The notes under the pieces are model-generated. The model was not told the DNA's origin and made no database searches. It saw nothing but the letters and a program-made list of their open reading frames with translations. Below are positions 48,555 to 60,214 of a stretch of 64,000 nt of DNA, one piece after another (positions within the stretch are counted from its first letter, which is position 1; each line of letters begins with the position of its first letter). Where the stretch lies: contig CAJQUW010001043.1 in assembly GCA_907163375.1 (NCBI GenBank), positions 2,030,501 to 2,094,500 of the forward strand, given 5' to 3'. Origin of the DNA: Prostheceraeus crozeri. Lineage: Eukaryota; Platyhelminthes; Polycladida; Euryleptidae. The position numbers were made by a program, and so were the translations under genes.

Positions 48555-49444
48555 CAGGGTATTCCAAAGTGTGGCCCGTGGGCCGCATGCGGCCCGCGGT
48601 CTCCTCTCATACGGCCTACGTCCTCTTCTAGAAAATTTAAAAAATCATTTCACTTTAGACTTCTGTACAGTCATTTTGAAAATTGATTTTGTCTTTTTCG
48701 GAACTATATATTTCCAGTTTGAACTGCAAATTTGGATTTCATATTGACGATTTCTATTGCTTTGTTCAAACCGTTGATATACTGATTGAAGACTTCGGCA
48801 AGCGATTCCAAGATTTCCGGCAATTTGAAAAAAATTTCATGCATTCAATGCTCATCTGACAGCAATCATGTCAGAAGCAGATACTTTACAGCTTGAATTA
48901 TATGACTCACAAAGTGATCAGTTTTGCCTAACCAAAGCTACTCTGTCAATAAATCAATTTTAGCATCTTCTTTCTGAAGATCAGTTCCCAAATCTGCACC
49001 GCTTTGGATTACGCAAATTACACCTACCTTTGAGAGTCAGCATTTTCCGCAATGAAGTCTGTCAAATCTAGGGGAGAGAAGGCTTCTGAATCAAACATCT
49101 TTTTTGAGACTTGTCCTCATTCAGCCCTAACTTCGGTAGACATTGACACGAAGAAGCTGGCCTTCAAAATACAGGCACACCCATCGCTTCAATTTGTAAG
49201 TAACTTGTGGCGCTTTTATAAAACATGCTTCTATGAGCAAATTTCGAAAAATTTTTATCCCAAACATCTCTAAGCTTTCGACACGAGTTTTTATAATGAA
49301 TATCAAGATAATTTAACATTTACTTCTTTTACGATGCTTCTCATAGCGGAAGATAGTGAGGAAGTTGAATAATGTGAACAGCAGCCCGTGACCTTATTTC
49401 CCTGCCGAATGAGGCCCAGCCCGTATAAAGTTTGTACAACCCCG
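48555..49444 (+). mobile_element. hAT element remnant with transposase C-terminus
   Basis: The left end CAGGGTATTCCAAAGTGTGG with GGCCGCATGCGGCCC, and the right end, reversed, GGGGTTGTACAAACTTTATA with GGGC, form a divergent hAT end pair. They are flanked by GTGTAGAG and ATGTAGAG (7 of 8 matching; 48547-48554 and 49445-49452). Inside, decayed plus-strand coding resembles the end of a hAT transposase: FPNLHRFGLR before SIFRNEV, then HSALTSVDIDTKKLAFK and QAHPSLQF. The RNase-H-like catalytic core is deleted and stops are present, so it is inactive and fairly old. Confidence 0.7.
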
Positions 49445-49452
49445 ATGTAGAG

Positions 49453-50940
49453 AATGGTCATAAGAATAGATGTTGTTCCAATCTCCGCTCCACCCTCAAG
49501 CTCTGGCCTATCTTATGGATACGAAAGCAGTCATTTAACTAACCTTTCATAAACGAGTGAATTTTCGTGTCATTTTCCGGCTCATTTCAGTTCGTGTGTT
49601 ATTAATATACTCCAAGGAAGAGTTGCTCCGAAAAATACATCGATAAAAGTCTGTCTGTTGCATTTTTATTCATTCTCAAAACAATAACAAATCTGTGAAT
49701 ACGTTTCATTTTTTTAATTACATTTCTTATCCAGTCTCTGTCAGAATGCAGTATTCTCATAAAAATCCATCATCATTTACATATTCCAAGTCTGATTACT
49801 TCGCAATAAATGAAACGAGATCGTGTTATGCCGGATTCCCAAGAAATGAGAGTTTGGAATCAACTAGGCTTCAAATGATTTACTCCTCCTTCTTTCTGCC
49901 ATAAAATGTTGATTAATATCATATTTTGAATGCCTTGACCTCATTTTTCATTTTTCCAATGCGACATGATATTTCAACCTCTTTGAAGGCATACCAAAGC
50001 TGTTGAGTTTGAGTGTTCACTGTCTCCCTATTCTTTCAAAGCTGATCACATATCCGTGAATCTGATTTAGCGGTGTAATCAACATTGATTTACCCACAGG
50101 GTGTATTTGCTGTATACGTGAGTGTATGTATATGAGAGCAAGACATGGAGAGAGGGACGGGGAGAGAGAGAAAGAGAGAGAGTTGCAACTAATAGTTGCT
50201 AGTTGAAACGCACGTTAATGCTGTTGGTCTGCCAAGTTTTTGCTCAAAATAGGATCCGACCGCACACATACCTAATGTTTGCAATAACAAGAATTTTGCT
50301 TGGGATGTTCGTGGAGCGCATAATAAGCTGTCGCCTGTTTAACAGAAGCTAATAGGTCATCTTGTCAATCATAACATTTGTCCGGTATTCGATGAGATCA
50401 CAGACCGAGTCACAACAGAACCTGGTCGCGAAACCGGCTAGAGACATCTTGCGGTGTGACGCGCGTGTGTGTGCTTCATGCACATTTGAATATCTCAAGG
50501 AACTCAAAACCAGCAAAGGGAAGATTAGCGCAGTGGTCAGTGATGATTCATAAGTTTGCTAAGTCAACGGACAGGCCGATTTTTTATATAATGCTTGTAT
50601 ACTCTTGGAACTGATTAGTTCAACTTTCATTAAAGCCCATGCACGAAAATTCAAGCCTAAGTAGAAGAAAAGTTAAAAAGTTGCCGTGTTAAAGCAGTTA
50701 AATTGCTTCATCTCACAGTCACTTGGAAAAAAGTAAAACGAATTAAGCCACAAATAACTTGAATGAAAATTCTCTAAATTTTGTTAAAATTCAAAAACAT
50801 TATCGTCTGGAAGATTATTAAAAGCCTTACTCATCTTTTAATAATCAAAAATTTGAATTTGTGTAGTTTCTTTTGTGGGCATCAATAAATAAAATGATAG
50901 CGTTGCAGACCATTTGCAGCTTAATTATATGTCAAAACTC
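49453..50940. other. No recognised gene
   Basis: GA-rich low-complexity stretch at 50143-50185. Short frames at 49695-49904 and 50362-50553 have no motif. Confidence 0.4.
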
Positions 50941-50949
50941 ATAAATCAC

Positions 50950-51363
50950 TTGGTTCACTCAATAAAACACTGAACCATTTTCAAAGTGCCCCATCTTGGG
51001 TGGTTCAATGTGCCCCCACATCGCTAACTTTTCAAAAAAACGTCCTAGGGTGCAAATAAGGCTGCACGCAAATAATTTGTAACTAATAGATTACTGAAAC
51101 TGATGAAGAGAAAAATTCTGTCTAATGAAAATGTACGTAAGGTTTTGGCTACATTAAAACAAAAGTTCAGATTTTCTGAAAATGTACTTTTCATTGAATT
51201 TTTGGAAAATCCTGCAAAAATAATGATGGAGAGCATAAACAATTGAAATTATCAGAGGAATCATGCTTATTTGTTACAATAAACAATGTCTTAAAGCACA
51301 AAGTTTCCACTATTTATAGTTTCAGAGAAAACCCTGGTGGTTCAATGTGCACCACCCTCCCTA
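50950..51363 (+). repeat. Unclassified repeat, copy 1 (GGTTCAATGTGCCCC family)
   Basis: It opens with AAGTGCCCCATCTTGGGTGG, TTCAATGTGCCCCC and ends GGTTCAATGTGCACCACCCTCCC at 51363. The end resembles the GGTTCA..GTGCCCC..CCCTCCC edge of an unidentified transposon. Copy 2 is at 52942-53177 in the same orientation. Confidence 0.5.
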
Positions 51364-51439
51364 TACCAAAATTTCACGTCAATCAGTGTCACACACTCTG
51401 TCGTTGTCGAGGAACATAAACATTCACTTGCCGAATATA

Positions 51440-51585
51440 AATAGTTCTCCAATTATTTTTGATTCTTAAGTCCTCAATGAACTCAATGAATTGTTCTCCA
51501 ATTATTTTTGATTGTCAAGTCCTCAATGAACTCAATGAATTGTTCTCCAATTATTTTTGATTGTCAAGTCCTCAATGAACAGAGT
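51440..51585 (+). repeat. 49-bp minisatellite, about 2.9 copies
   Basis: The unit contains TTGTTCTCCAATTATTTTTG, ATTGTCAAGTCCTCAATGAA and CTCAATGAA. The second and third units are almost identical; the first differs by a few bases. Tandem and without spacers, so not a CRISPR array. Confidence 0.9.
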
Positions 51586-51589
51586 AATA

Positions 51590-52935
51590 TAGTGGATCTG
51601 AATCAGTAGAATGTAAACATCGAACTACAATTTCATTTGGCGCGCTATCTTTGACTTCTTTTTGCCCTTGCATTGATAGTTAGAAGAGCTTTTGTTACGA
51701 GATATTGCGATCTTTATCAATTTACGTTCAAATCCTGAAACAAACTGACGTTTCACTTAGATGTATTTACTTAGTAATCCCATATTCATTAGTATAACAG
51801 CATCAAATCTATTTTGTTGTGTAGCATTGATTTTTGTAGCTGATCACATATTCACTGACTGACTACCTTTATCACCGTTTGTGCTTAGAATTCCTCTGAC
51901 CTTTTTAAGAAACTGTTTTTCTTTCTTCATTCGTCTATAGAGCAAGACACACAGCAAGTCTGATAGAGAATCATTTTTTCATGGATGTTAAAAGATGTCA
52001 ATCTCAAGTTCATTCTGAGCCTAGAAACTGCGGTACGTACATGATCAGATTTTGCTAGAGCGTAGCAATAAATTTCTTGATGCTCTTGCCAATTTTCAAA
52101 GACATTTGAGGTCAGATTGGACCACAAGACCACAAAAATTTAACATTTAAAATTGAAAGATACATTTCAGTGCTGAAGAGAATCAGTAATGGCATTTGCA
52201 AGTGATAAATTTAGATCGTTTCATAAGTAATTGCACAGGATGTCAACCCATTTTCAAGCGTAATTTCGCAACAATTTCAACCAACTTGGTACTATTGGAA
52301 ACCTTGTATTCCATAGATTATTTTGGTATCATATTTTTATTTATCAAGTGATCAGTTGTGGTCAGTAGGTCCTACAAACGAAAACTGAAGGTAACTCTTT
52401 TCAAAAACGAAGCACCAGGGCATCATGGCAAAGAATAAATATTGAAACAATTAATTGATAAATTGATATAAATCAGTAATCTCAATCAAAATGATGTGGC
52501 TTTGATTGCGGAACCTCCCGTGCTGGTCAAACAAACAGAAACGCTAACGCATCTTGTTCTGGTTTTTGATAATTTCTCTTTTTTGCCTATGCCTACTCGC
52601 ATCTTACATGTCTGCATGCAATGCGTAATGCCTACGGATGCTTAAATTGATGATCAGAAATTATAAATGTAGTTGTATATCAATACATTCAGCACTAATG
52701 CTCTTACCAAAGTTCTTCTATCGATGAATAATGCCATTAATCGGAGAACTCTGATGGTCTGTGAACATTTTATTTATAGAAATTCTCATGTATTACTTTC
52801 ACATCAAATATTTGCTATCTTTTTTGCCACTAAAAATTTCAATCTATGAATTTTGTTGCTTGAGTTTGATTATTCATGAACTGAAGCTATAGATCAGATA
52901 CATGAAATCTAATAAAATTGCATAAGAGAGCTATA
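51590..52935. other. No recognised feature
   Basis: AT-rich, no supported gene or repeat. Confidence 0.4.
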
Positions 52936-52941
52936 AACAAA

Positions 52942-53177
52942 ACTGGTTCAAAGTGTTCCACTGGGTGGTTCTATGTGCCCTACCCATGCGGCACATTGAA
53001 CCACGTTGGCAAAAATTTCAAAATCTAAATTGTGAGGATATTAACTGTCACAGATACGTCCAACAACTCAGAGATCACTTAGCATGCCCTCAACTTTTCA
53101 CCCGAGTTTCATTTTGGTTCATTTGATTTACCGAGAAAAGTTCAAAAACATGTTCAATGTACCCCACCCTCCCCTAC
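52942..53177 (+). repeat. Unclassified repeat, copy 2 (GGTTCAATGTGCCCC family)
   Basis: It opens with TGGTTCAAAGTGTTCCACTG, GGTGGTTCTATGTGCCC and ends TGTTCAATGTACCCCACCCTCCC. Shorter than copy 1 between the same landmarks, so one of them has an indel of about 180 bp. Confidence 0.5.
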
Positions 53178-54069
53178 AGCTCTTGGACATGGTCTACAGT
53201 TCTACAGTCTGACACCAATGCGACACACATTTCAAATGAAGAGCAGCAGTAAAACATCACTACAAGGAAATTAATTCAAAACTTGAAAACTTACAATGAA
53301 AGGATGCGATTTGTGCAGTCAAGCATATGCACGATTAATTGAATACTTGAATATTGCAAGAATGCGACTTTAAGAAAACTACAATCCTCATCTTCCGCTA
53401 TGTATTGACATGTTCTTATTGGCTACTGTCTCTTTTTGGCAACGATTTGAATTTTTGAGGCAGATAACTAGGATGGAATCAGCGAATTTCTTGAATCAAG
53501 CTTATTCCATTATCACATTGGATAGTCATATTCATGATCTATTTTAAAAAAGTACTTTTTCAAAGTCCAAATTTTGCAGTTCAGAAAAACGCATCAGCTT
53601 TCATGAAAATGGAATCGATAAATAGATCAAATGTCATAAAAAAAGACATTAAACAACATTTAAAATGTAAACGTCATATTAATACTAATTAAATATCGAA
53701 GAGGTAATGGCATGTTTAAGCTTGTCTCTGATATCATTAGTACTTTTCTCGTTTCTTCATAATTTTCAAAATGGCTGTATTCAAGCTTTATTTCTCTTTT
53801 GTCAGCTTATTTGAAGCAACTTAGGCCTGTAAGAATGCGATTTCACAAATACCAAATTTCTTCGAATAATAACCGCCTCTGTCATCATAAACTGTCAATC
53901 TTGGCTGCGGCCACTATTCGAGGGCTTCTATTACTAAATAGTCACATTTTTGTCCATTTTTGTGGTCGGCAATTTTTACGAAAACTGCAATTTTTCAGGT
54001 TTGTACTTTCGATATGATGATATTGATGACGCAACATCTAGGCTATTGCATACTCATTAACGCACCTGA

Positions 54070-54955
54070 GTTAAGTCGTATATGTCAGCTACACCTAGTG
54101 GCGTGCCTCAAAGCAGCGTGATGTGCCCTTTTCTTTTTTGTATATCTACTGATAATTTTCTTCCACTCTCTAGAAACTCCTGTGTGATCCCATGTGACGA
54201 TGACATCATGATTTTGCATTTTATACGCAATTTTTTGCAGAGTGAGCGGCGCAACCTGATTAACTGGTGAAAATCCTTTCTCTTGCCAGTGAACGAACCT
54301 AAATGTCGTGTAACGAACATCATGATAAAATGTAATTTGGTGACACACCTGCCCGATGTCTCCGATTCTCTTCTATTGAATTCGGTCGATACTTTGTATT
54401 TGCTTGGCGCATTTTTTCTCATGATTTGAATTAGAACAGAAGTAACAGATTGACGGTATTGTTAAAAAAACTTCAAAGCGTCGTTTTATTCTACATGTAT
54501 GTAGCATTTGCTATTCTCATCGCACAATTGCCTTAATGCCTAAGTACTATCTTGCGTTCATCTATTCAATTTTGACTTACTCAAAACTGTTCTCTGGAAA
54601 AGAGGGCTGACCGGATGCAAAGCTATCACCTATCGCTGCTGCTACATTGCCTTTCTGTCTTCATTGCCTTTTGCAAAGACAAAACGTTTTCCAGATCATT
54701 CACAAGATTTTGTAAATAACCTTTGTCATATCTTCATAAGTTTATAATTTCAAAGTGGCATTTCCTTCTTATGAAATCCTCATGTATTGTCATCTGTCAA
54801 TCGTACTGAGCTCATCGAATTCTTGGTTGTGAGTCAATACAGTCCTTATTATTATCTGCATAAAATCATGATATCGAGTCGCATTACAGAAAAGCGGAGA
54901 GTAAAAGCGGGCTCTGATAAGCAGCCAATGCTTCTGACACACAACGAGTCATAAT
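54070..54955 (+). mobile_element. CR1/L2-like LINE remnant, RT fragment
   Basis: A decayed RT is readable in shifting frames: SATPSGVPQSSVMCPFLFCI (the SGVPQGSVLGP motif), CDDDIMI in place of the FADD box, NSVDTLYLLGAFF (the LGV block), then KKTSKRRFILHV, YLAFIYSILTYS and a C-terminal region ending near 54955. Multiple stops and frameshifts mark it as old. The endonuclease half is missing. Confidence 0.7.
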
Positions 54956-55177
54956 AATATTACAATTTGGACCTCCTAAAAGTGTAAGTGGCTACTTGCC
55001 ATTCACTTATCACTCAAGTTCTCCGTTAAATTTTAAAATAAAAGAGCAAAGACGGCATATGTTGATGTCTCAGTATGAAACATCAGAAGGCACATGCTGC
55101 ATATTTTAATCAACCTGGTAATTTAGTTTTGATCATGCGCTATAGGTGCACACATTAAACTGGGGTCTTTGAATAAT

Positions 55178-55222
55178 GATGGCTTAACATCACTACTCCC
55201 CCATGCTGAGGGCTTGAAAGGT
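55178..55222 (-). repeat. SINE family 1, 3' end fragment
   Basis: GGCTTAACATCACTACTCCC with CATGCTGAGGGCTTG matches the plus-strand 3' end block of the minus-strand copy at 31755-31947. Confidence 0.65.
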
Positions 55223-56104
55223 TCTTCAATAACCTTTGTTCAAACAGGAATTGCCTACGTAGATGGAAACGGCATTATCCATAGGCGCGAGTGCGATTAG
55301 AGAGCGGCTATTCTTACAAGCTTCTGGCAAGAGATGAGACTATTTTTCGAAGAAATACGGAACAATTATATTAGAAATTATAGTTGGTTAAGTTTGAAAA
55401 TGTTTCACTATCTATAATACGCATTTTTAGTTGTATTCCAAACATAAATCAATTTAATCAATAATATCTTCTACTCAAAAGTGACTTCTAAGTACATACA
55501 ACCTAGAAGTGCATAAGTACTTCTAAGTACATTTTTATCATCATAATCGTCACTAATTTTTAATTTTGGTGAAGTTCCAAAACAGTGAAAAAAGTAGTTG
55601 AAGTTGGGGATGTAAAATATCTACTGCAATTTATAGTGCGAAGATGAGCTATGTAAACCAAATGAATACCTCAATTAGAAATTTTTCACGCCAGATTTGC
55701 CACAGTGGCTTTTCAACTATTCTGAGCAATACTTAAGGTTTAAAGCAAGGGGCTGAATCGCCCCTACCCCGGGCTCAATAGTTTCCTCAGCAAAATTTCA
55801 TAATTCAGGAGATGAGGAAACAATAAGGATCTAAGATTGAACATCATCAGACGAACAGAAGAATTTCATCGATGATTTGACAACGTATTTCATCCATCGC
55901 TGAGCATTGCACGCAGTCAAAGCCAGAATAGTCGAAGAGCTCCTTGACCTGCTTATACAGTTCACTGAGTTCTCAATGTTTATCAAAATCTATTTTTGCC
56001 ATATTTGACATTCGTTACATAAAAAATGAATTTAACGAAGTTATTTAGATTGATGAACGGCATCTCTTCATGTTTTTATGCAGACAAATTATTCGACAAC
56101 TCCT

Positions 56105-56290
56105 TTCAGCAAGTAAAGCAGCGAACGGAAATTTTGAATGCCCCAATTATCATTCCAAAGATTCTTCAATTTGAATGAGCGTTCTCCTAACGTCAACTTA
56201 CTTTCTCTCCGACTGAAGAACGGAATGCCGATATTCGAACAATTTTCCACCATTCTGAGGAGAATATTGACTTTGTACTCTTCAGCTTTA
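56105..56290 (-). pseudogene. Possible hAT/ZMYM-type transposase fragment
   Basis: A minus-strand frame of about 65 codons reads EEYKVNILLRMVENCSNIGI, PFFSRRES and NDNWGIQNFRSLLYLL, which loosely resembles the DUF4371 region of hAT/ZMYM1-like transposases (GIPFRGH.E then N.GNF..LL.LL). The neighbouring sequence down to 55850 looks like decayed coding in several frames. Low certainty. Confidence 0.3.
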
Positions 56291-56527
56291 TCAGAGTCTT
56301 CGTAGTACTACAATGAGATACGTAGCAATAAAGGCATCTTACTTTTACTGTCAGAATTGTCTGCTCGACATTCGAAACCAGTCATACATTATTTCAAAAT
56401 TGCATGCAGGATTGTCTGATATACATTCTAAAGCAGGAATTTTCTATCTACACGACCGGTTTGGGTCCGTTCAATACCATCGTTGTATTGAAATTAATAA
56501 AAAGTGAACAGGTGGTAGAGGTGGTAG

Positions 56528-58179
56528 CAGAGATGGAAACCGGCCGAGATTTTCACGTTCAGGCCGGTCCGGTCCGGCGGCCGGCAACTGGCCGGCAACA
56601 GTCCAACCTCAGGTCGGTCCGGTCCGGCAATCTCCAGGCACAGGCTGCCAACAATCCCACTTCAGACCAGTTTTGCACCAGTAACAATTCACTACAATGC
56701 TGATGAGGCTAATATTAAACCCCTCAAAATTATTCAAAATCAAAGTAGGCCTACAAGATCCAAGATTATTTACGTATTGGGCCTACGGACAAATCTGATG
56801 CGCGGAATAATATTTTCATTTATAGGCTTAACATACAATGCGCGTTACTCTGATGAGAAGGCAGAAATAATGTTTATCAGGGACTCTTTATACGAATGCG
56901 CTTCACTCATAGGAATAGAGAACAAATCTAAGCCTGATTATTGATTACCCAAAAAATTGATATGATAAGTACACGGCACGGTTAGCCAAATTTGCTATAG
57001 CGATAATTGCACAGCAATCTCGAACACCCAATTATTGAAATTCTACTGAAAAGTTTATATTAATCTTAGACAGGGATTATCTACGAGAAATCCATTTCTT
57101 AAACAAAAAGAAGTTGGAGAACCGTTACTGTGTATTTTTCCAATTTTCGGTGGTGATAATATTCTGAATCATTTTTCTTCGTCTGGAATGTAGGCTATTT
57201 CAGAACGGTAGTATGATACAGGTATCCGTTTCCAGCATACATCAATTTATGATTATAGTTATCTTTAAGCAATGCTGCATGAAGGTGAGCATATACCGAT
57301 ACCTTACAAATTCTAGTGGAGAACGCTGTAAAATGATCACACGGTAACTGTTACACGAAATCGTTGTTGTTCTTGGAACTAGCCTTAACGATAATTGATT
57401 GCACATAGCAAGTATCCTATTTGATTACACGCTCGATACCCGCGAAATATCAGTTTCATTTACTGACAATGCATGTACGTTACGTTATCCACAACATTTA
57501 CTGTGAAAACCATTTACCCGTCGGATGTTGTTAGCTGAAAATCAAAAATCACTTGGGTGCAAAAATACATTACTGAATGCTAAGTATCTATTCGAAAACG
57601 AAGAACAGTGTTAAACGCACAATTTTGCATCAAGTGATAAATGAAATTTCAGTGACAATGACATCAAAATATAGACTTTCTCTGCTAACAGCCTTTTTAC
57701 AATTTGGAATTACTGTCTGGTACTTTTGCAAGACACTAACAATAAAAAGAAAATTGAAGATAAAAAAGTAGAAACATCATTTTTTGAAATTAATGAAATA
57801 ATATTGCTTTTCAGTCTTTTAGTCTTTCTACGCACAAAAATTAATTAATAAAGTATATCAAAATATATTTAGCCGGTCTGGCCTTATTAATTGAAATAGA
57901 TTAATATTAATTATTAAATATTTACCAGATTTAATAGATTATCTATTTCAATTGATACGGCCAGACCGGCTAAATATATTTTGATACAATTTATTAATTA
58001 ATGTTTGTGCGTAGAAAGACTAAAAGACTGAAAAACAATATTATTTCATTAATATTAAAGAAATTATATCAAAGTCTTTCTTTACAAGATCTATTGAAAT
58101 TACTAAAAGTAAAGGCAGTAACAGTAAAAAAGTAAAAGCCGGCCTGAAACACAGGCCGCGTGGCCAGTTTCCATCTCTG
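56528..58179. mobile_element. Non-autonomous hAT-like element, about 1.65 kb
   Basis: Left end CAGAGATGGAAACCGGCC; right end, reversed, CAGAGATGGAAACTGGCC. The flanks GGTGGTAG (56520-56527) and GGTGATAG (58179-58186, overlapping the last base) match at 7 of 8, as expected of a hAT target duplication. Subterminal GGTCCGGTCCGG repeats lie at 56560-56635. No transposase is encoded. A large foldback sits near the right end (57788-58053). Related ends are seen at 17754 and 44084. Confidence 0.72.
57788..58053. mobile_element. 266-bp foldback inside the hAT-like element
   Basis: Arms of about 115 bp (57788-57902 and 57939-58053) are inverted copies at high identity, sharing ATTAATGAAATAATATTG, CAGTCTTTTAGTCTTTCTAC, AAAATATATTTAGCCGGTCT and AATTGAAATAGAT, around a 36-bp AT loop. 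It could be a nested MITE or part of the host element's own structure. Confidence 0.82.
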
Positions 58180-58189
58180 GTGATAGAGG

Positions 58190-58420
58190 TGGTAAGGTAG
58201 TTCAGTTGGTTGAGGGTCGTACATCCGTACGGTCGTGTAAAAGGTCCAAGTTTGAGTCGCACCTATCTGCCTCGGGAGGTAACACGGCTCTCGCTAGAGG
58301 ATACTAACCCTAACCTGATAAGAGCTGCGAGTTTGCAAAGACTGTCCCACCCCTAGCTTACTAGCATGGTTCCGTGTCTTGAGTGGGAAGGGATGAGTAA
58401 AAAAAGATAATAAATTGATG
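58190..58420 (+). repeat. tRNA-derived SINE with A-rich tail
   Basis: A box GGTAGTTCAGTTGGTTGAGG (58197) and B-box-like AGTTTGAGTCGC (58250), then a unique body and a tail AAAAAAAGATAATAAATTG at about 58400. The head cannot fold a full cloverleaf. It directly abuts the right flank of the hAT-like element. Confidence 0.65.
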
Positions 58421-58462
58421 TCGACAGCAAGGGACCTATATTTATCTGCTGCTTTTGATGTA

Positions 58463-60214
58463 CAGGGTGACTCAAAAGTCTTAATAGGGTTTCAAGTCAA
58501 GATTTCTCAGTAAGTATTTGCACTACAACCTTAATTTTTCGTTTATACTGTAGAGGAAGAACCAGATTTTAGTAACATATCGCAATTTGTGAAAAAAAAT
58601 CAAGTTAGAGGTCAAACTACTTGCTCATTCATTTTATGGAGGTCAACCAATTTATCAAATGGTATGAAACATTGTCCGCTTACGATTTGTTTCTCATTGA
58701 CTGCAACCACATGCTAACACTTCATCATTAAATTTGATTGATCAAGTGACCTACTAAGTGTGAACAAGACTTAATGCACATGCGTCCATTGAAATAATAG
58801 CGGAAAGTTAATACGAATGCATAATGAAGAAGGACAACAAAGAAGAATGCTAAGCTATCCATTTCCATTAATGTGTGATTGGTACTTATGACAATTATCG
58901 AACTTCTACATTAGCTCAATAGTTATGCATGACGTCAAAATGTCGTTGAATTGAAGCATAGGCATAGATATCTGTGAAAAGACTGATTTCGGAAACCGTT
59001 TAGTACTTCATAGCTGCTGATATTCACTTTTCTATCATGGAAACCAGTGATGTTATCGGTGCAAGATCGGATCAACGTTGTGTTGCTTATGGCTAAGCAT
59101 GAGTCCGTAACTACCGCCCGACGGGAGTGGCAAAGAAATTTCACATCAAAGCCACCTTCTGAAAGCACATTCAGACTTGTGTTTAAGAAATTTACTGAGA
59201 CGGGTTCTGTCCAAGATGCTGAGCGAAGTGGTCGCCCATCCCTTGATGAGGATGATGTTTTACGTGTGAAAGAGGAGCTTGAGAACAATCCAAGATCGTC
59301 GGTGCGGGATGCAGCCAATCAGCTTGACATGCCACGCGAGACTGTTCGACGTACTCTGAAGCGAACAATTGGCATGAAATCATTTCACATTTCCCGTGTT
59401 CATGAACTGTTGCCAGACGACTATGAACCAAGGCTTCAGTTTTGTGAAGAAATTAGCCGGCTATGTGATGATCCCAGCTTCATCCACAAGCTATGTTTTT
59501 CTGACGAGGCCATCTTTCATCTGAATGGCAAAATTAACAGTCACAACTGTGTGATTTGGGACTATGAGAATCCACATTTATGTGACGAGATTCCTCTAAA
59601 GTCGAAAGGCTTTGTGGTCTGGGCGGCCATGTTTTGCGACCGGATCATCGGACCTTACTTCTTTGAAACAACGGTGACGAAAGACTCCTATCTCGAGATG
59701 CTGAGGGATTATTTCATTCCTGAGCTGAAGAGACGACGAAGATTTTCCACGACAGTCTTCCAACAAGATGGCGCTCCTCCCCATTGGGGTCTGAATGTGA
59801 GAGAATTTCTCAACATCCAATTCCCTAATCGATGGATTGGCAGGAACGGTCCCATCCACTGGCCAGCTAGGAGCCCAGATTTGACGCCTCTTGATTATTT
59901 TTTGTGAGGTCATATCAAGGAGATGGTGTACAAGAATAGGCCAACAGACAACGAAGAACTGCGAGTGAAGATTGCAGAAGCAGTCCAGTCCATGACGAAA
60001 GTCACGATCAACAAGACTTTTGAAAACTTTCAAAAAAGAGTCATTCTTTGTAATGAAGTTAACGGAGCTCACTTCCAGCATATATTGTAAAAATGCAAGT
60101 CTATTTGGAAATTCTGGTTCTTCCTCTACAGTATAAACGAAAAATTGAGTTTGTAGTGCAAATACTTACAGAGAAATCTCAATTTGAAACCCGATTAAGA
60201 CTTTTGAGTCACCC
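58463..60214 (+). mobile_element. mariner-type element (DD41D), nearly complete
   Basis: Ends of about 100 bp are inverted repeats: 58465-58566 and 60113-60213. Both read GGGTGACTCAAAAGTCTTAAT inward and reach GTATACTGTAGAGGAAG-type sequence (GTTTATACTGTAGAGGAAGA) with about ten differences. The left end is preceded by TA; the right-hand TA is not preserved. The transposase gene fills the centre, leaving only 22 bp between its stop and the right repeat. Confidence 0.88.
59050..60090 (+). pseudogene. mariner DD41D transposase with one premature stop
   Basis: The frame is 346 codons to TAA at 60088-60090, of normal length. It has an N-terminal helix-turn-helix of the DUF4817 type (VQDRINVVLLM, ESTFRLVFKKFTETGSV, ERSGRPS, then SVRDAANQLDMPRETVRRTL) and a catalytic domain: CFSDEAIFHLNGKINSHN (first Asp), TVFQQDGAPPHW (second Asp) and WPARSPDLTPLDYF (third Asp). 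The last two Asp are 41 residues apart, the spacing of the rosa/DD41D group. The only visible defect is TGA at 59905-59907 where the family has Trp (DYFLWG); the frame continues cleanly with HIKEMVYKNRPTDNEEL to the natural end. Recent inactivation. Confidence 0.88.

Noticed and set aside
51440-51585. Repeat array resembling CRISPR
   Set aside because: Units are directly tandem with no spacers in a eukaryotic context; a minisatellite.
59192-60081. Minus-strand frames over the mariner gene
   Set aside because: Antisense shadows of the transposase.
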